Part shown: in pieces, positions 51,607-61,162 of the stretch | How the letters are laid out: each line of letters begins with the position of its first letter | How positions within the stretch are numbered: position 1 is the stretch's first letter | Translations under genes and position numbers: made by a program | Assembly: GCA_029259915.1 (NCBI GenBank) | Contig: JAJDED010000061.1 | Coordinates: 62,001-126,000, forward strand | From: Planctomycetota bacterium | Lineage (GTDB): Bacteria > Planctomycetota > Planctomycetia > Pirellulales > Lacipirellulaceae | Reading direction: 5' to 3' | DNA: 64,000 nucleotides | Notes under the pieces: generated by a model | Databases searched by the model: none | What the model saw: the letters and a program-made list of their open reading frames with translations, nothing else | What the model was told of the DNA's origin: nothing

Positions 51607-52212
51607 TTATTGATGGCCGCAGCAAGGCGTCTCAGCCGAGATTTCGCTTACGCGGCAGCGAATGCCATAGCGCTCGGCTAACTGCTTGGCAACCAAAAGA
51701 TACTTTTCGTGCGTCCCCGGCCCCAGGTCGTCGCGTTCCACCTTCGCGAACGCATCCAACAGTTTCTGCTGGTCTTGCTCGCTCAATGCCTGATCGGCCA
51801 TCTGGAACAAACAATGATCTTCCTTCTGGATGTGCTCGCGAAGTAGCTGCACAAAACTAAAAGCTAAAAGCACAAAATCAGGCTTCGGCCCATCGTTTCC
51901 CGCTGCGATGGTATCTAACGCTTTTGCCATTTCTTGAACATGCAGACGTCCTGTGTCGTGCTCCTGAAGCATGACGCCAGTCGGCCCCTGATCTTGCGAG
52001 AAGCCTTTGCTTTCCAGCAGCGGAAAGAGACAATCCTCTTCTTTGAAATGATGGCAGCGATCGGCAAAGTTCTTAAAAAAATCGATGGCTTGCTTGACGG
52101 AATCGGTATCGAGTTCGCCACTCTCCTTACACTTCTGAGCCATGGCTTCCAAGCAATCCAAAACCTGTTCGATCACACGGTGCTCTTGCATCAAAATCTC
52201 TGTCGGTCGCAT
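51607..52212 (-). CDS. Hemerythrin-like protein with Cys-rich tail
   Basis: 201 residues, ATG start. The four-helix hemerythrin metal set is visible: EHRVIEQVL (His11), HHFKEEDCLFPLL (His, Glu), EHDTGRLHV (His) and EHIQKEDHCLFQMADQAL (His, Glu). It binds a di-iron centre and likely O2 or NO; some family members repair iron-sulfur clusters. The C-terminus ends with EISAETPCCGHQ, a Cys-Cys-x-His tail of unknown use, together with Cys188. It lies between radical SAM and nitronate monooxygenase-like genes. Confidence 0.88.
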   Translation of the reverse strand: MRPTEILMQEHRVIEQVLDCLEAMAQKCKESGELDTDSVKQAIDFFKNFADRCHHFKEEDCLFPLLESKGFSQDQGPTGVMLQEHDTGRLHVQEMAKALDTIAAGNDGPKPDFVLLAFSFVQLLREHIQKEDHCLFQMADQALSEQDQQKLLDAFAKVERDDLGPGTHEKYLLVAKQLAERYGIRCRVSEISAETPCCGHQ

Positions 52213-52244
52213 TCTGGCACCTCCCTATTTTTTGCATATCGAGT

Positions 52245-53711
52245 TCACTGTACTGGTACTGGCACAAGTTGTTTCGCTGCTACTTGCGACAACAAGGTGC
52301 TGACTACGTCGTATGCAGAATAACTGACCGCCTCGGGCGATTGCAGAAATCGGGCCAGGCGTTTTACTTCGTTGCCACACGTGACCAAGGGCTTTTCGAT
52401 CCCCTCCAGGCGGCGTAATTGTCCCAGTCCAATGTTGGCCATCAGGCCGTTGCATACGCACTTGCGGCCCACGGTGTCTTCTTCTTTGCCTCCTTTTTCG
52501 ACATAAGCAGCAACCGGTTCCGCGGGACAGCGCCAACCAAGTGTTCCATCGGCTTTCTTAAACGATTGCCGGAGGAAACCAAGATCGCAACACCGCTTAC
52601 GCATTTGGAATGCCACCGAGTCTGAAAGACTGCCCAAAAGCGAGAGCACTTTGAACGGAAATCCCGCCGGCGATGCCACGGGGTCGGTCAGCACCTCCAG
52701 CTCGCCGCTCTGGCTCGCTTGAATCACCGTGCGGCGAATGTCTTCGTGCATCCCCGACTCATCGCAAAAAGCAAACGCGGTTCCTACCTGGACACCGGCA
52801 GCTCCGGAATCGAGCGCGCTGGCCACCTGCTCGGGCGAGCCGTAAGAGCCCGCCAACCAGAACGGCAGTTTGAGCGACCTCATTGCTTCAAGATCCACGA
52901 TGTCTCTTTTGCCGTAAATGGGTTCCCCACGTTCATTGAGTTTTGTCGCTCCACGTGGCGGAGCGTTGTGCCCGCCGGCGGTAGGACCTTCGACCACAAA
53001 CCCGTCGACGCGTCCCTTCGATTTGCGCGCCAACATCGTGGCGAGCGTTGCCGAGGCAACAATCGGCAGAAATTTGGGACGTGTCAACCAAGGGATCTGT
53101 CCCGATGTAAACTCCTCAGGATCAAAGCGCACAGCGAACTTGTCGTCGGCCTCAGCTCCATCCACCCGTAACGACAACTCCACCGCCCTACCCTCGCACA
53201 GTTCGTCGATGGCATGCGCAATCGCAATGGGAATACCGGCCCCCATCAACACATAGTCGACCCCGGCAATCATCGCGCCGAACAGAGAGGGAAGCGTAGG
53301 AAGCTGGATCTTTTCCAAAAAATTGATCCCTACCAATCCCTCGTGTTCTTCTTTAGCTAAAAAGACCTCGACGAAGTTGGCAACCACGACCAGCTCTATC
53401 CGCTCTTGCGAAGAGTTTTCCTTCAGCATGGGCAGCGTTTGAAAAGGTTCGTTCGCAGCTTTGCCACCCGGTACAAAATAGCGGCACAAAATGCGCGCTA
53501 CCATGTCCGGAAAAGGAAATTCCGTCAGCGCCCGCCGTGTATCCCCGTTGGGATCGCCCAACTGCAAACGACGAACGAGAACCGCATCGAGCGCTGTTCC
53601 CGACACCACACCTAGCTGACCCGTTTGTGCAACAGCTTTGGCAAGCTGCCAAGCCGAAACAGCAACTCCCATCCCTCCCTGAATAATGATTGGTTGTGCA
53701 CAGTTTTCCAT
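52245..53711 (-). CDS. Nitronate monooxygenase-like FMN protein
   Basis: 488 residues, ATG start. TIM-barrel flavoprotein of the 2-nitropropane dioxygenase/nitronate monooxygenase superfamily: PIIIQGGMGVAVSAW at the N-terminus, FVVEGPTAGGHNAPP (FMN phosphate site) and PFWLAGSYGSPEQVASALDSGAAGVQVGTAFAFCDES. It is longer than the usual 320-350 residues; the extra about 130 C-terminal residues have CRKCV-like Cys (GRKCVCNGLMANIGL). The superfamily also holds enoyl reductase- and PfaD-like enzymes, so the reaction is not fixed. Start of a leftward run with the hemerythrin gene. Confidence 0.82.
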   Translation of the reverse strand: MENCAQPIIIQGGMGVAVSAWQLAKAVAQTGQLGVVSGTALDAVLVRRLQLGDPNGDTRRALTEFPFPDMVARILCRYFVPGGKAANEPFQTLPMLKENSSQERIELVVVANFVEVFLAKEEHEGLVGINFLEKIQLPTLPSLFGAMIAGVDYVLMGAGIPIAIAHAIDELCEGRAVELSLRVDGAEADDKFAVRFDPEEFTSGQIPWLTRPKFLPIVASATLATMLARKSKGRVDGFVVEGPTAGGHNAPPRGATKLNERGEPIYGKRDIVDLEAMRSLKLPFWLAGSYGSPEQVASALDSGAAGVQVGTAFAFCDESGMHEDIRRTVIQASQSGELEVLTDPVASPAGFPFKVLSLLGSLSDSVAFQMRKRCCDLGFLRQSFKKADGTLGWRCPAEPVAAYVEKGGKEEDTVGRKCVCNGLMANIGLGQLRRLEGIEKPLVTCGNEVKRLARFLQSPEAVSYSAYDVVSTLLSQVAAKQLVPVPVQ

Positions 53712-54022
53712 ACTGTTTTATTCCTATGGGATTGCTCTGTCTGTCCAGAATTGAATATCAGGTTGTCAGCATATCTTATACCATCATGTAATCAGCCCTG
53801 GAAACTCCTCCTTATCTAGCAGCACATATTTTTAACTGGCAATCCTCCCAACACGAAGAGAATGAGAAAACAAACTGAATAGCAAAGTCGCTGACCCAAT
53901 CGATTCATTTACCCGAGAAATACAAATGTTTTCGTTTCGCACAGGCCTAAACAGGGGTATCAGGTCTGTGTGTGCGAATTGGCGCGCTAAGTGAGCCTTA
54001 TCGCACTGGCCCTACCGCGATC
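53712..54022. other. 311-base spacer with a REP-like half site
   Basis: No gene seen. It must hold the promoter of the nitronate monooxygenase-like gene. At its end CGCGATCTTATAGATCGCCG (54016-54035) is a half of the 26542-26595 repeat and supplies the last codons and stop of the methyltransferase gene. Confidence 0.5.
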
Positions 54023-54943
54023 TTATAGATCGCCGGAATCGGGCCGCTCTAGCACGCACAAATAGTAGCCATGCACTCCGCTACCAACAGTAAAAGGCAT
54101 CAGCAAGCCAGAAATGGCGTTTTCTAACAGCCTGCGAGGAAACGCCTTGAGAAACGCCCGGGCGGCACGCGGCATTTTGAAAAAACGTCGCGAAAGACTG
54201 TAAAATCGCGTAACATTGTGGCTGATCGAAGATGATAAGTCGTTCTGTTCCAGAACGGAAAAACCGGTCGATTGTGCGAGGCCAATCCAGTCGGCCAGCT
54301 CCATAAACTGGTCGACAGCCATTGTTTTCTCCACCAATCGGCCTGCCAATTGCAGATCGTCGTCAAACGAGTCCAACGGTGCAGGACGGAAGCAATCGAT
54401 CACAATCAACCGCCCCCCCGGCCGGACGACCCGATAGGCTTCCGATAACGACTTCTGCATGTCGCTGGCTTGGCACAAACATTCCACAGCATACACCGCG
54501 TCGAACTGTTCCGCATCAAAGCGAAGTTGCTGAAAATTGCCTTGCTCAAATTGCACGTTGTTCAACTTCGAAGATTCTCGCGTCGCGGTCTCGACATGTT
54601 TGCCAAAAAGATCAACGCCAGTGAATTGGCACTCGGGCAACCGCTCGCCTAAGTTTCGGACATTATATCCCGTGCCACATCCGATCTCCAAAACCTGCCG
54701 GGCGGAAAGAGACACGAGCGAAGCGGCAATCAACTCCACTTGCCCAAGATACCCTTCCGTGGTGAACTCATCCTCGCAATTCAGGGCGACGTGCATGGCC
54801 CCTTCTTTAGAATGAAAGAGCCGATACCCCCGGCCACTCTTCTGAAAGTAGTCGAGCACACTTTGCTCGTCAATCGCCCGCTCGGAGATAGCGCGCGTGT
54901 CGAAATGTTTACCAACAATTTGCAGGCACTCATCGAGAGGCAA
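54023..54943 (-). CDS. SAM-dependent methyltransferase (class I)
   Basis: 306 residues; the start is TTG 54943. Motif I VLEIGCGTGYNVRNLG (about 85-100), an acidic loop (FTGVDLFGK), motif II VYAVECLC and GGRLIVIDCF place it in the class I methyltransferase fold near the UbiE/sterol type, with a C-terminal basic domain (FSLSRRFFKMPRAARAFLKAFPRRLL) that may bind a membrane. Substrate unknown. The last residues SGDL and TAA come from a REP-like half-palindrome, so the tail was probably remodelled by it. The gene upstream is preA. Confidence 0.85.
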   Translation of the reverse strand: MPLDECLQIVGKHFDTRAISERAIDEQSVLDYFQKSGRGYRLFHSKEGAMHVALNCEDEFTTEGYLGQVELIAASLVSLSARQVLEIGCGTGYNVRNLGERLPECQFTGVDLFGKHVETATRESSKLNNVQFEQGNFQQLRFDAEQFDAVYAVECLCQASDMQKSLSEAYRVVRPGGRLIVIDCFRPAPLDSFDDDLQLAGRLVEKTMAVDQFMELADWIGLAQSTGFSVLEQNDLSSSISHNVTRFYSLSRRFFKMPRAARAFLKAFPRRLLENAISGLLMPFTVGSGVHGYYLCVLERPDSGDL

Positions 54944-54997
54944 GTCGGCGATGGGATCGTCAGTAGTCAGTGGTCCGTCGTCCGTTATCCCACCCTC

Positions 54998-56125
54998 CTA
55001 GCCCCTAGCAAGTGCATCGCTTTGCTCGACAAAATCGTCACCGCTCCATTGGTCGTCGGCTTGGATCATCTTCTTGTCCTTCTTGGCCTTGGCTGCCGCA
55101 CGAGCTTCTTGCTGACGTTTCACCAGATCGAAATGCGTAGTGAAATACTGCACGCTATGGCCTTTGAAATCGTCGAGTGTCTCAAACTTGTGTTTTTCCA
55201 TAAACGCCAAAAGTTCTTCGCACATATCTTGCACGATGCGATAGCCAAATTTCATCACGCCGGTGCAAACTTGCACCGTGTCGGCCCCCAGCAGAATAAA
55301 CTGAGCCGCGTCGTTGCCCGTTTCCACGCCGCCAATGCCGCTGAGTGTGCGGCCAGGGAATTCGTCGCGGATAACGCGGGCAATTTCCATCACCATCCGC
55401 AAAGCGATCGGCATCACCGCACGGCACGAATAACCACCGGGGGTCGTGTAGCCTTCCACCGACGGTTCAGGCCGCAGCGTGTCGAGGTCGATGCCGATGA
55501 CGCTGCGAATCGTGTTGATCGCGCTGATGCCTTCGCAACCCGCACGTAGCGACGCACGCGTGGGGTCTTCGATATGCGTGACGTTCGGCGTCATCTTCGC
55601 CCACACCGGCTTGGTTGCCACGGCATTCACCCAGCCAGAAACTTCTTCCAGAATATCAGGATTCTCGCCCATGGCCGAACCCATCTTCCGCTCTGGCAAA
55701 CCATGCGGGCAAGAAAAATTCAACTCGAACGCATCGACACCCAACGCTTCGCACCGTTCGATAATCTCCACCCAAGCGTCTTTGCGATACTCTTCCATGA
55801 CCGAAGCAATCAGAATCCGGTCGGGATATTTGTCTTTAACTGCTTTGAGTTCTTCCACCCAAATATCAAAACTGCGATCACTTATCAGTTCGATGTTTTC
55901 CCAACCGATGATCTCCTTCGAGTCGCGACCACGCAAACGGCCATAGCGGGGTTGGACATTCACCACCTTCGAAGCATCGAGGCTGATCGTCTTGCAGATC
56001 ACCGCGCCCCAACCTTCGTCGAAAGCTTTGCCGATCACGTTGCCATTGGTGCCAGGTGGGCCCGAACCAATCACAAAAGGATTGGGCATCTTCAAGCCGT
56101 TGACGGTAGTTTCTAAAGTGGGCAT
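54998..56125 (-). CDS. preA: PreA-like dihydropyrimidine dehydrogenase subunit, without ferredoxin domain
   Basis: 375 residues from ATG 56125. It reduces uracil or thymine with a flavin. The DHOD-like barrel is clear: NGLKMPNPFVIGSGPPGTNG, GAVICKTISLD, ELNFSCPHGLPERKMGSAMGE, PVWAKMTPN, SGIGGVETGNDAAQFILLGADTVQVCTGVM. E. coli PreA and mammalian DPD carry 4Fe-4S ferredoxin modules; here the C-terminus is a Lys-rich tail with no CxxCxxC. The position of the DPD catalytic Cys (GLACG in DPD) holds Met (GSAMG). No preT is nearby. Pathway fit: with the permease-ureidopropionase locus at 36-42 kb it completes much of uracil breakdown. Confidence 0.85.
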   Translation of the reverse strand: MPTLETTVNGLKMPNPFVIGSGPPGTNGNVIGKAFDEGWGAVICKTISLDASKVVNVQPRYGRLRGRDSKEIIGWENIELISDRSFDIWVEELKAVKDKYPDRILIASVMEEYRKDAWVEIIERCEALGVDAFELNFSCPHGLPERKMGSAMGENPDILEEVSGWVNAVATKPVWAKMTPNVTHIEDPTRASLRAGCEGISAINTIRSVIGIDLDTLRPEPSVEGYTTPGGYSCRAVMPIALRMVMEIARVIRDEFPGRTLSGIGGVETGNDAAQFILLGADTVQVCTGVMKFGYRIVQDMCEELLAFMEKHKFETLDDFKGHSVQYFTTHFDLVKRQQEARAAAKAKKDKKMIQADDQWSGDDFVEQSDALARG

Positions 56126-56441
56126 GGCACAGTCCCCGGGGAACAAAGAAAAGCGACGCGTCATTAAGGTTGAAGCTTTCAAGATAGCCGCCCCAACGGC
56201 TCCGGGCAACGCTAACCGACGTCTTCTAGGTAGCTTCCACACTCAAAATAGAGCTAAAAGTCCGCCACAACACCCGACTGTTACAAACAAGCGGCGCGGA
56301 CGGCGATGAAAGCCCCAACGGGTTTCTGCTTCGATACACTACGGCTGTTAGCCGCTGGCGGAAGCCAGAGGTCCCACCGGCTACCGCCGGTGGCTATAAC
56401 GCAACACGTCTTACAGGCATGCTCTAGATTCACTGAAAGGA
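56126..56441. other. 316-base spacer with a REP-like palindrome
   Basis: Between the peroxidase stop and the preA start. No gene seen. Main structure: CTGGCGGAAGCCAG and CCACCGGCTACCGCCGGTGG (about 56355-56393), a pair of hairpins related to CCCATCGGCTTCCGCCG at about 29933. Confidence 0.55.
56345..56398. repeat. Paired hairpins, GCTGGCGGAAGCCAG / CCGGCTACCGCCGG
   Basis: CTGGCGGAAGCCAG at 56355-56368 and CCACCGGCTACCGCCGGTGG at 56374-56393, bounded by TTAGCC and GGCTATAA. Variants of the second hairpin are at about 16846 and 29933, so this is a third dispersed family. Confidence 0.65.
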
Positions 56442-58313
56442 TCAAACCCGCCCCCTACAACGGCACAAACAGCCCAAACTTCCCAGCAACATCATCAAGC
56501 CGCTAGACGGCTCTGGAACAAAGGCAACATGAATCCCCCCTTGAGGGTTTCCATGCGAGTCGAAACGCGTTCGGAAATCATCCCAAAAGTCGCCGATGTT
56601 GTGGGCCGTATCATGGAAGCCGTCGAAGAAATTGTTGAACGGTGAACGGTGTGCAAAAAACACGTTATCAGGCACATAGTGCAACGGAGTATTCCACGCG
56701 ATGATATCCGAAAGCGAGATATCGTCCAAATCGATCACCGCGTCAATCGCAGTGTTACCCATCAGTTGTGAATCGCCCGTGTAGAAAAATCGGTCCCCGT
56801 CGCGCAGATCGGTAAACTGCTCGACGATTGACGCATAGACCAATTCGCCCACGCTGCCCCCGCGGATATGATCTTCGGCCAAGGCACCAACCCAAGAATC
56901 GATGTCGTCGACCGAGTCGTAAAGCTGGCGAAGCTTGCGCCGCACTTTTCGATCCCCGGTAATGTCGCGAAACGATAGTGCGGGAGAAAGACCGTAGGCA
57001 ATGCGCGTGTCGTTGTAACTCGGCAAACCATGATCTCGATTGCGCTGGATATTCAGCGCTGCCAAGTCCATGCCCCCCGAGCCGGGTGCGCCGAACAGAA
57101 AATTCCGCACCGCATCGGTCACCTTGGTATCGATCTCTTGAGCAACACTAGTGCTCAATCCCAACAAAATTTGGTCCATGTGCCGAGTGCTTCCGTCGGC
57201 ATCGCTTCCCAAAAATGTTGGATCGAAAAACGCGTCCATCAATGGCAAACTACCCGCCGCGCTCCCATGAACACGGGCGAGCTTCAACTCTTCGGGAAGC
57301 ATGCTGTGACCAAAGCGGTAAATAGCGGTCGAAAATTCGTTGCTGATCCCGGCGTTGGCCGTGTCGTCGTACTGGTAATGAGCAGGTGCCAGGGAATAGG
57401 CATTCCGCTTGCCAAGCAAGGCGGGGAGGAATTCGCGATAGGTGATCGCCTGCATTTCCGCACCGACGATTGCACGGCTCGTATTGTAAAGGGCGTCGTC
57501 GCTCCAACTCGGGTTCTGCCCAGCGAGCATATCTGCCAATCGATTGTGTTCGCGAACAAACAGTGTGTGCATCGCGGTGAGCCCAACTTGTTCGTTCGCT
57601 CGCACGTCGCCCGACAGGAACAACGAAGAATCGGTCCCCCCTGCGTTGGGCAGTCCTGTCGTATTGTACGGAAGCATGTTCCCCATGCTTGTCTTCATCC
57701 GGCCGCCGTTGCCGATGTCTCGCAGTTCCATTTGACGGATTGTATCCGAGCCATAAATATTCGAGGCGTCGATATATGCCGATATCGAGTTGACCTGTTG
57801 ACGAGGATTGGCTGCACTGGTTCCCGTGCCCGCTGCGATTTGCGAACGCTGGAAGGGAATCATCGGCGACATCGGATCGCCCGGCGGAACGGGAATCGGC
57901 ACAAAGTCGCCTGGAAATGGGCTTGGCTCTACCAACGTAATGTCGTGATCCAAAAATTGCCCCCACTGCCAAAGCATGTTGCTTAGTCCACGTCGGCTGG
58001 TGCGGTCTTTCACCCCGGTATAGTAAAGGTGATTGCTCACATCGCGCGGGTTGGGCATGCTGTCGGTGCTACCCGGGCCGCCAAGAATTATCGATCCCGA
58101 TCCATCCCCAGGATAGAAAGCCCCGGTCGAAGAGGAAGTCGCCGCGGTCCGCTGCAAAGCCGAACCTACCGCACCCCATTGCGTGTTGGAAAGATTGTTT
58201 CCTGAGCCGTCAATCGAACGAACGTCGACGACCGGTTGTGCATTTGCCCGGCATAAATGCGCGCTAAAAACGCCAAGTGCCAGCAAAGCACTCCCGAAAT
58301 GAAAGAGCTTCAC
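56442..58313 (-). CDS. Secreted animal-type haem peroxidase with PEP-CTERM tail
   Basis: 623 residues from GTG 58313. A signal peptide (about 3-25) ends near RANAQ. The animal haem peroxidase domain shows the distal His in WGQFLDHDITL, the catalytic Arg region (FVREHNRLAD) and the proximal His in IYRFGHSMLPEEL. It oxidises halides or organic donors with H2O2. The C-terminus FVPEPSSGLMMLLGSLGCLCRCRGRV is a PEP-CTERM sorting tail, so the enzyme is likely surface-bound. Bacterial members are found in planctomycetes and other marine groups; the real substrate is unknown. Confidence 0.9.
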   Translation of the reverse strand: MKLFHFGSALLALGVFSAHLCRANAQPVVDVRSIDGSGNNLSNTQWGAVGSALQRTAATSSSTGAFYPGDGSGSIILGGPGSTDSMPNPRDVSNHLYYTGVKDRTSRRGLSNMLWQWGQFLDHDITLVEPSPFPGDFVPIPVPPGDPMSPMIPFQRSQIAAGTGTSAANPRQQVNSISAYIDASNIYGSDTIRQMELRDIGNGGRMKTSMGNMLPYNTTGLPNAGGTDSSLFLSGDVRANEQVGLTAMHTLFVREHNRLADMLAGQNPSWSDDALYNTSRAIVGAEMQAITYREFLPALLGKRNAYSLAPAHYQYDDTANAGISNEFSTAIYRFGHSMLPEELKLARVHGSAAGSLPLMDAFFDPTFLGSDADGSTRHMDQILLGLSTSVAQEIDTKVTDAVRNFLFGAPGSGGMDLAALNIQRNRDHGLPSYNDTRIAYGLSPALSFRDITGDRKVRRKLRQLYDSVDDIDSWVGALAEDHIRGGSVGELVYASIVEQFTDLRDGDRFFYTGDSQLMGNTAIDAVIDLDDISLSDIIAWNTPLHYVPDNVFFAHRSPFNNFFDGFHDTAHNIGDFWDDFRTRFDSHGNPQGGIHVAFVPEPSSGLMMLLGSLGCLCRCRGRV

Positions 58314-58454
58314 GGTTTTGCCTGCCTATTCAGAATGTTGTTCCAAGAAAAGTAGGCAGCGACTACCGCCACCCCCAAACCCATTTCCAGCATAATCGCT
58401 AAGGATGATTGCTGCAACGAATTCTGTGTAGAGGACCGCTAGGCGTTAATATCC

Positions 58455-59969
58455 CTACCAGCCGCAGAACTCCAACCAATGGGTGATCCAAGGATGGGTC
58501 CACGGGTTCCAGGTGGGGTAGCTGGCCGAGAGAACTGAAACCGCGAGCAGCGTAAGCACAAAGGCTTTTCTCACCGAAGACTTTGCCGACCTATCGACCG
58601 CAGGGAGCATCGCAATTAACCACAGCGGTGCAAACCAGAACATCCAGCGAAACCCACTGGTCATTCCCCCGTAGTTGCGATCGTGTTGCGGGCGGAAGCC
58701 AATGTAAAAAACCAAACAAACAACCGTCAGCGCAGCAATCCCCCACGCCAACTGCCGCCGGCAAGGCTCCGGTTGCCTCATCCACATCATCAAGCCGCAC
58801 ATGCTCAAAAGCCAAATCGGCGTCAGTGAAAAAATGCCGTGATGCCCCACTAGCACGTGCAGCGCATAAACGGCCCGCGAAGGTTCGCCCCGATCGATGC
58901 CTTGCCGGTCATTCCAGTAGCTTTGCCGGGTGACACCCTCGACGGTAAAGGAATAGTCGTACCAATTGTCCTCAGGATTCGTCTCGCTGCGGTGCATGTA
59001 AGGGGGCCGCAAACTTTCGTGGGCGGCATAGTTGGTAGCAAAAAAAGCGACCGCCACAATTGCCGCTGCCGGCAAAAATCCTATTAGCCATGCGCGACGA
59101 TCCACTCCCCACAGCATCAGTGCCAACCATGCCAGGAAGGCCAGCGCCGGAAGTTCATTTGCCGCGGTAAATGCACCTGCAATTCCAACCAGCGCAAAAT
59201 AACGCACGCGTGTTTCGCCGTCGTATTTGATTCTCACCAAACTATAAAGGGCAACGCTCGCGCTGACTGCCGCAATCAGATGGTTGTTCAGCACCACGGC
59301 AAATGGAAGCAACATCGTGCCAAACGCCGCCGAAGCAACAGTAAAAACTTTCCCCCAGTCGGTCGATCCAAGCTTCTCGACAAGTCGCGCCACCAGCGCA
59401 AGCATCAACACCATCGGCAAAATATTGATCGTCACCAGCATCAGCCGCCCCACGACATAAGGGTGCGTGGCGAGCGACATGCCAGTCAAATTATAAATGA
59501 CCCAATACTCCGCAGCGATCAACGTCATCAACAAAGGCGGTTTGCTCGAATAAAGATGCAGTTGCCCATCGCGCCCCTGATGCTGAACCATGTCGATCGT
59601 GTCCCACAACCGGCGATCGACCACGCCATCAATGGCAAAAGTGCCCTGCTCTACCAGCGCCCGAACCGCCAGCCAACGGCTACGATCATTCGCGCTGAGA
59701 AACGGCCGCTGCAATTGCAATTCCGAACTGACGCGAACTCTCTCCTCGGCCAGCCTGGCCTGAATTTGCTCGTCCGAAAGGCCCTGTTGTTTGAGCGTCT
59801 TTCTAATTTCCTTGAGCTCTTGAGCGATAAGTTGCTTTTCGCGCTCCGCCCGATTGACCGAGTTGACCGCCAACAACCGGCCGGTCATGTTCCCCACGGT
59901 GAGCGCAATCAGCAGCAGATAAATGCCCCGCCGCAATTGTGCGGTCGCATCGCTGGGAAGCTGGGTCAT
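58455..59969 (-). CDS. GT-C-like polytopic membrane protein
   Basis: 504 residues, ATG start overlapping the stop of the glycosyltransferase gene (ATGA). About ten to eleven hydrophobic segments; an N-terminal soluble coil (about 36-80, REKQLIAQELKEIRKTLKQQGL) is unusual. LYSSKPPLLMTLIAAEYWV resembles the loop of GT-C/PMT-type transferases, but no clear acidic catalytic pair is seen after the first membrane helix. It probably uses lipid-linked sugar made by the upstream GT2 enzyme, though that is inference. Confidence 0.78.
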   Translation of the reverse strand: MTQLPSDATAQLRRGIYLLLIALTVGNMTGRLLAVNSVNRAEREKQLIAQELKEIRKTLKQQGLSDEQIQARLAEERVRVSSELQLQRPFLSANDRSRWLAVRALVEQGTFAIDGVVDRRLWDTIDMVQHQGRDGQLHLYSSKPPLLMTLIAAEYWVIYNLTGMSLATHPYVVGRLMLVTINILPMVLMLALVARLVEKLGSTDWGKVFTVASAAFGTMLLPFAVVLNNHLIAAVSASVALYSLVRIKYDGETRVRYFALVGIAGAFTAANELPALAFLAWLALMLWGVDRRAWLIGFLPAAAIVAVAFFATNYAAHESLRPPYMHRSETNPEDNWYDYSFTVEGVTRQSYWNDRQGIDRGEPSRAVYALHVLVGHHGIFSLTPIWLLSMCGLMMWMRQPEPCRRQLAWGIAALTVVCLVFYIGFRPQHDRNYGGMTSGFRWMFWFAPLWLIAMLPAVDRSAKSSVRKAFVLTLLAVSVLSASYPTWNPWTHPWITHWLEFCGW

Positions 59970-60970
59970 GGCCTGTCGCTCTTAACCGGTTGCTGAGGAA
60001 GATTTTCCGCGTCACTAGTTTTTTCGGGAGACGTGTGTTGGGTGATCGAGTAAGCATCGCAGTCGCGCGACAAAAGCGCCGAAATCAATTCCGCTACAAA
60101 TCCCAAAGCCAACAGCTGCGAACCGATCAACAACAACACGAGCGAATAGTACAGAGCGGCCGTCTCGTGGAGATGAATCGCCTCGTTCCCCGGCAATCGG
60201 CTCACACACCAGGCTATGGCCAGATATCCCATTCCCAGGATGCCCAACAGCAACGACGCCAGCGCGCCAGTTCCAAGCCAATGCTGGGGGCGTTGTCCAA
60301 AACGAGTCACGAACCGCACCGTGAGCAGATCGAGTAATCCCTTCGGGATCCGCGACCAACCATATTTGGAACGGCCAAAAATTCGAGGCCGATGCCGCAC
60401 GACAATCTCTCCAACTCGAAATCCCCGCGCTGCCGCCAACACGGGCACAAAGCGGTGCAGCTCGCCATACAATCGCACTTCGTTGATCACTTCGCGCCGA
60501 AAGCATTTCAGACCGCAGTTGTGGTCGTGTAAGTGGACGCCCGTTAGCCGACGCACCAGAAAATTGAATATGCGCGACGGCCAAACTTTATCCCAGGGAT
60601 CGTGTCGCTCGCGTTTCCAACCATTCACAACGTCGAATCCTTCGTCCAACTTCGCAAGCAATTGCGGGATCTCGGCGGGATCGTCCTGCAAATCGGCATC
60701 CATGGTGACGATCACATCTCCAGTGGCAGCATCAAAGCCAGCGCTCAATGCAGCAGCTTTCCCAAAATTGCGCCGGAAGCGAATTCCCAATACCCGCGAA
60801 TCGCGTCCCGCCAACTGTTCGACAACTTGCCAAGTGTCGTCAGTTGAGCCGTCATCGACAAAAATCATCTGCAGCTCATAATCCCCAGCCTCCGCCACAG
60901 CGCACAACTCACGATAAAGCTGTTCGAGACAGGGCGATTCATCAAGGATTGGAAGTACGACGCTAATCAT
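59966..60970 (-). CDS. Polyprenyl-phosphate glycosyltransferase (GT2, GtrB/DPM-like)
   Basis: 334 residues from ATG 60970. GT-A fold: MISVVLPILDESPCLEQLYREL, FVDDGSTDDTW, IRFRRNFGKAAALSAGFDAATGDVIVTMDADLQDDP with the metal-binding DxD, and HDHNCGLKCFRREV. Two C-terminal membrane helices (about 242-264, 280-303). Such enzymes load a sugar from NDP-sugar on undecaprenyl phosphate at the inner membrane. The overlapping GT-C-like gene suggests that the sugar is then moved to a glycan or protein. The 5' side is free of another gene for 192 bases. Confidence 0.9.
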   Translation of the reverse strand: MISVVLPILDESPCLEQLYRELCAVAEAGDYELQMIFVDDGSTDDTWQVVEQLAGRDSRVLGIRFRRNFGKAAALSAGFDAATGDVIVTMDADLQDDPAEIPQLLAKLDEGFDVVNGWKRERHDPWDKVWPSRIFNFLVRRLTGVHLHDHNCGLKCFRREVINEVRLYGELHRFVPVLAAARGFRVGEIVVRHRPRIFGRSKYGWSRIPKGLLDLLTVRFVTRFGQRPQHWLGTGALASLLLGILGMGYLAIAWCVSRLPGNEAIHLHETAALYYSLVLLLIGSQLLALGFVAELISALLSRDCDAYSITQHTSPEKTSDAENLPQQPVKSDRP

Positions 60971-61162
60971 GTTCCAGGTTTCAACAGGGCAGGTAAGCAA
61001 CAACTCAAATGGACGATACCTCCAGAATAACAGAAACGGGGGCCTCAGCAAAAGATTGATGGACCCTGACAATATCCCAATGCGCCTTGGAAACCGCCCA
61101 GGGAACCTTACAATGGCTCTTTTCCCCGAGCGGTGTTTTTTTGCTGTCCGCAGGAGGTGACC

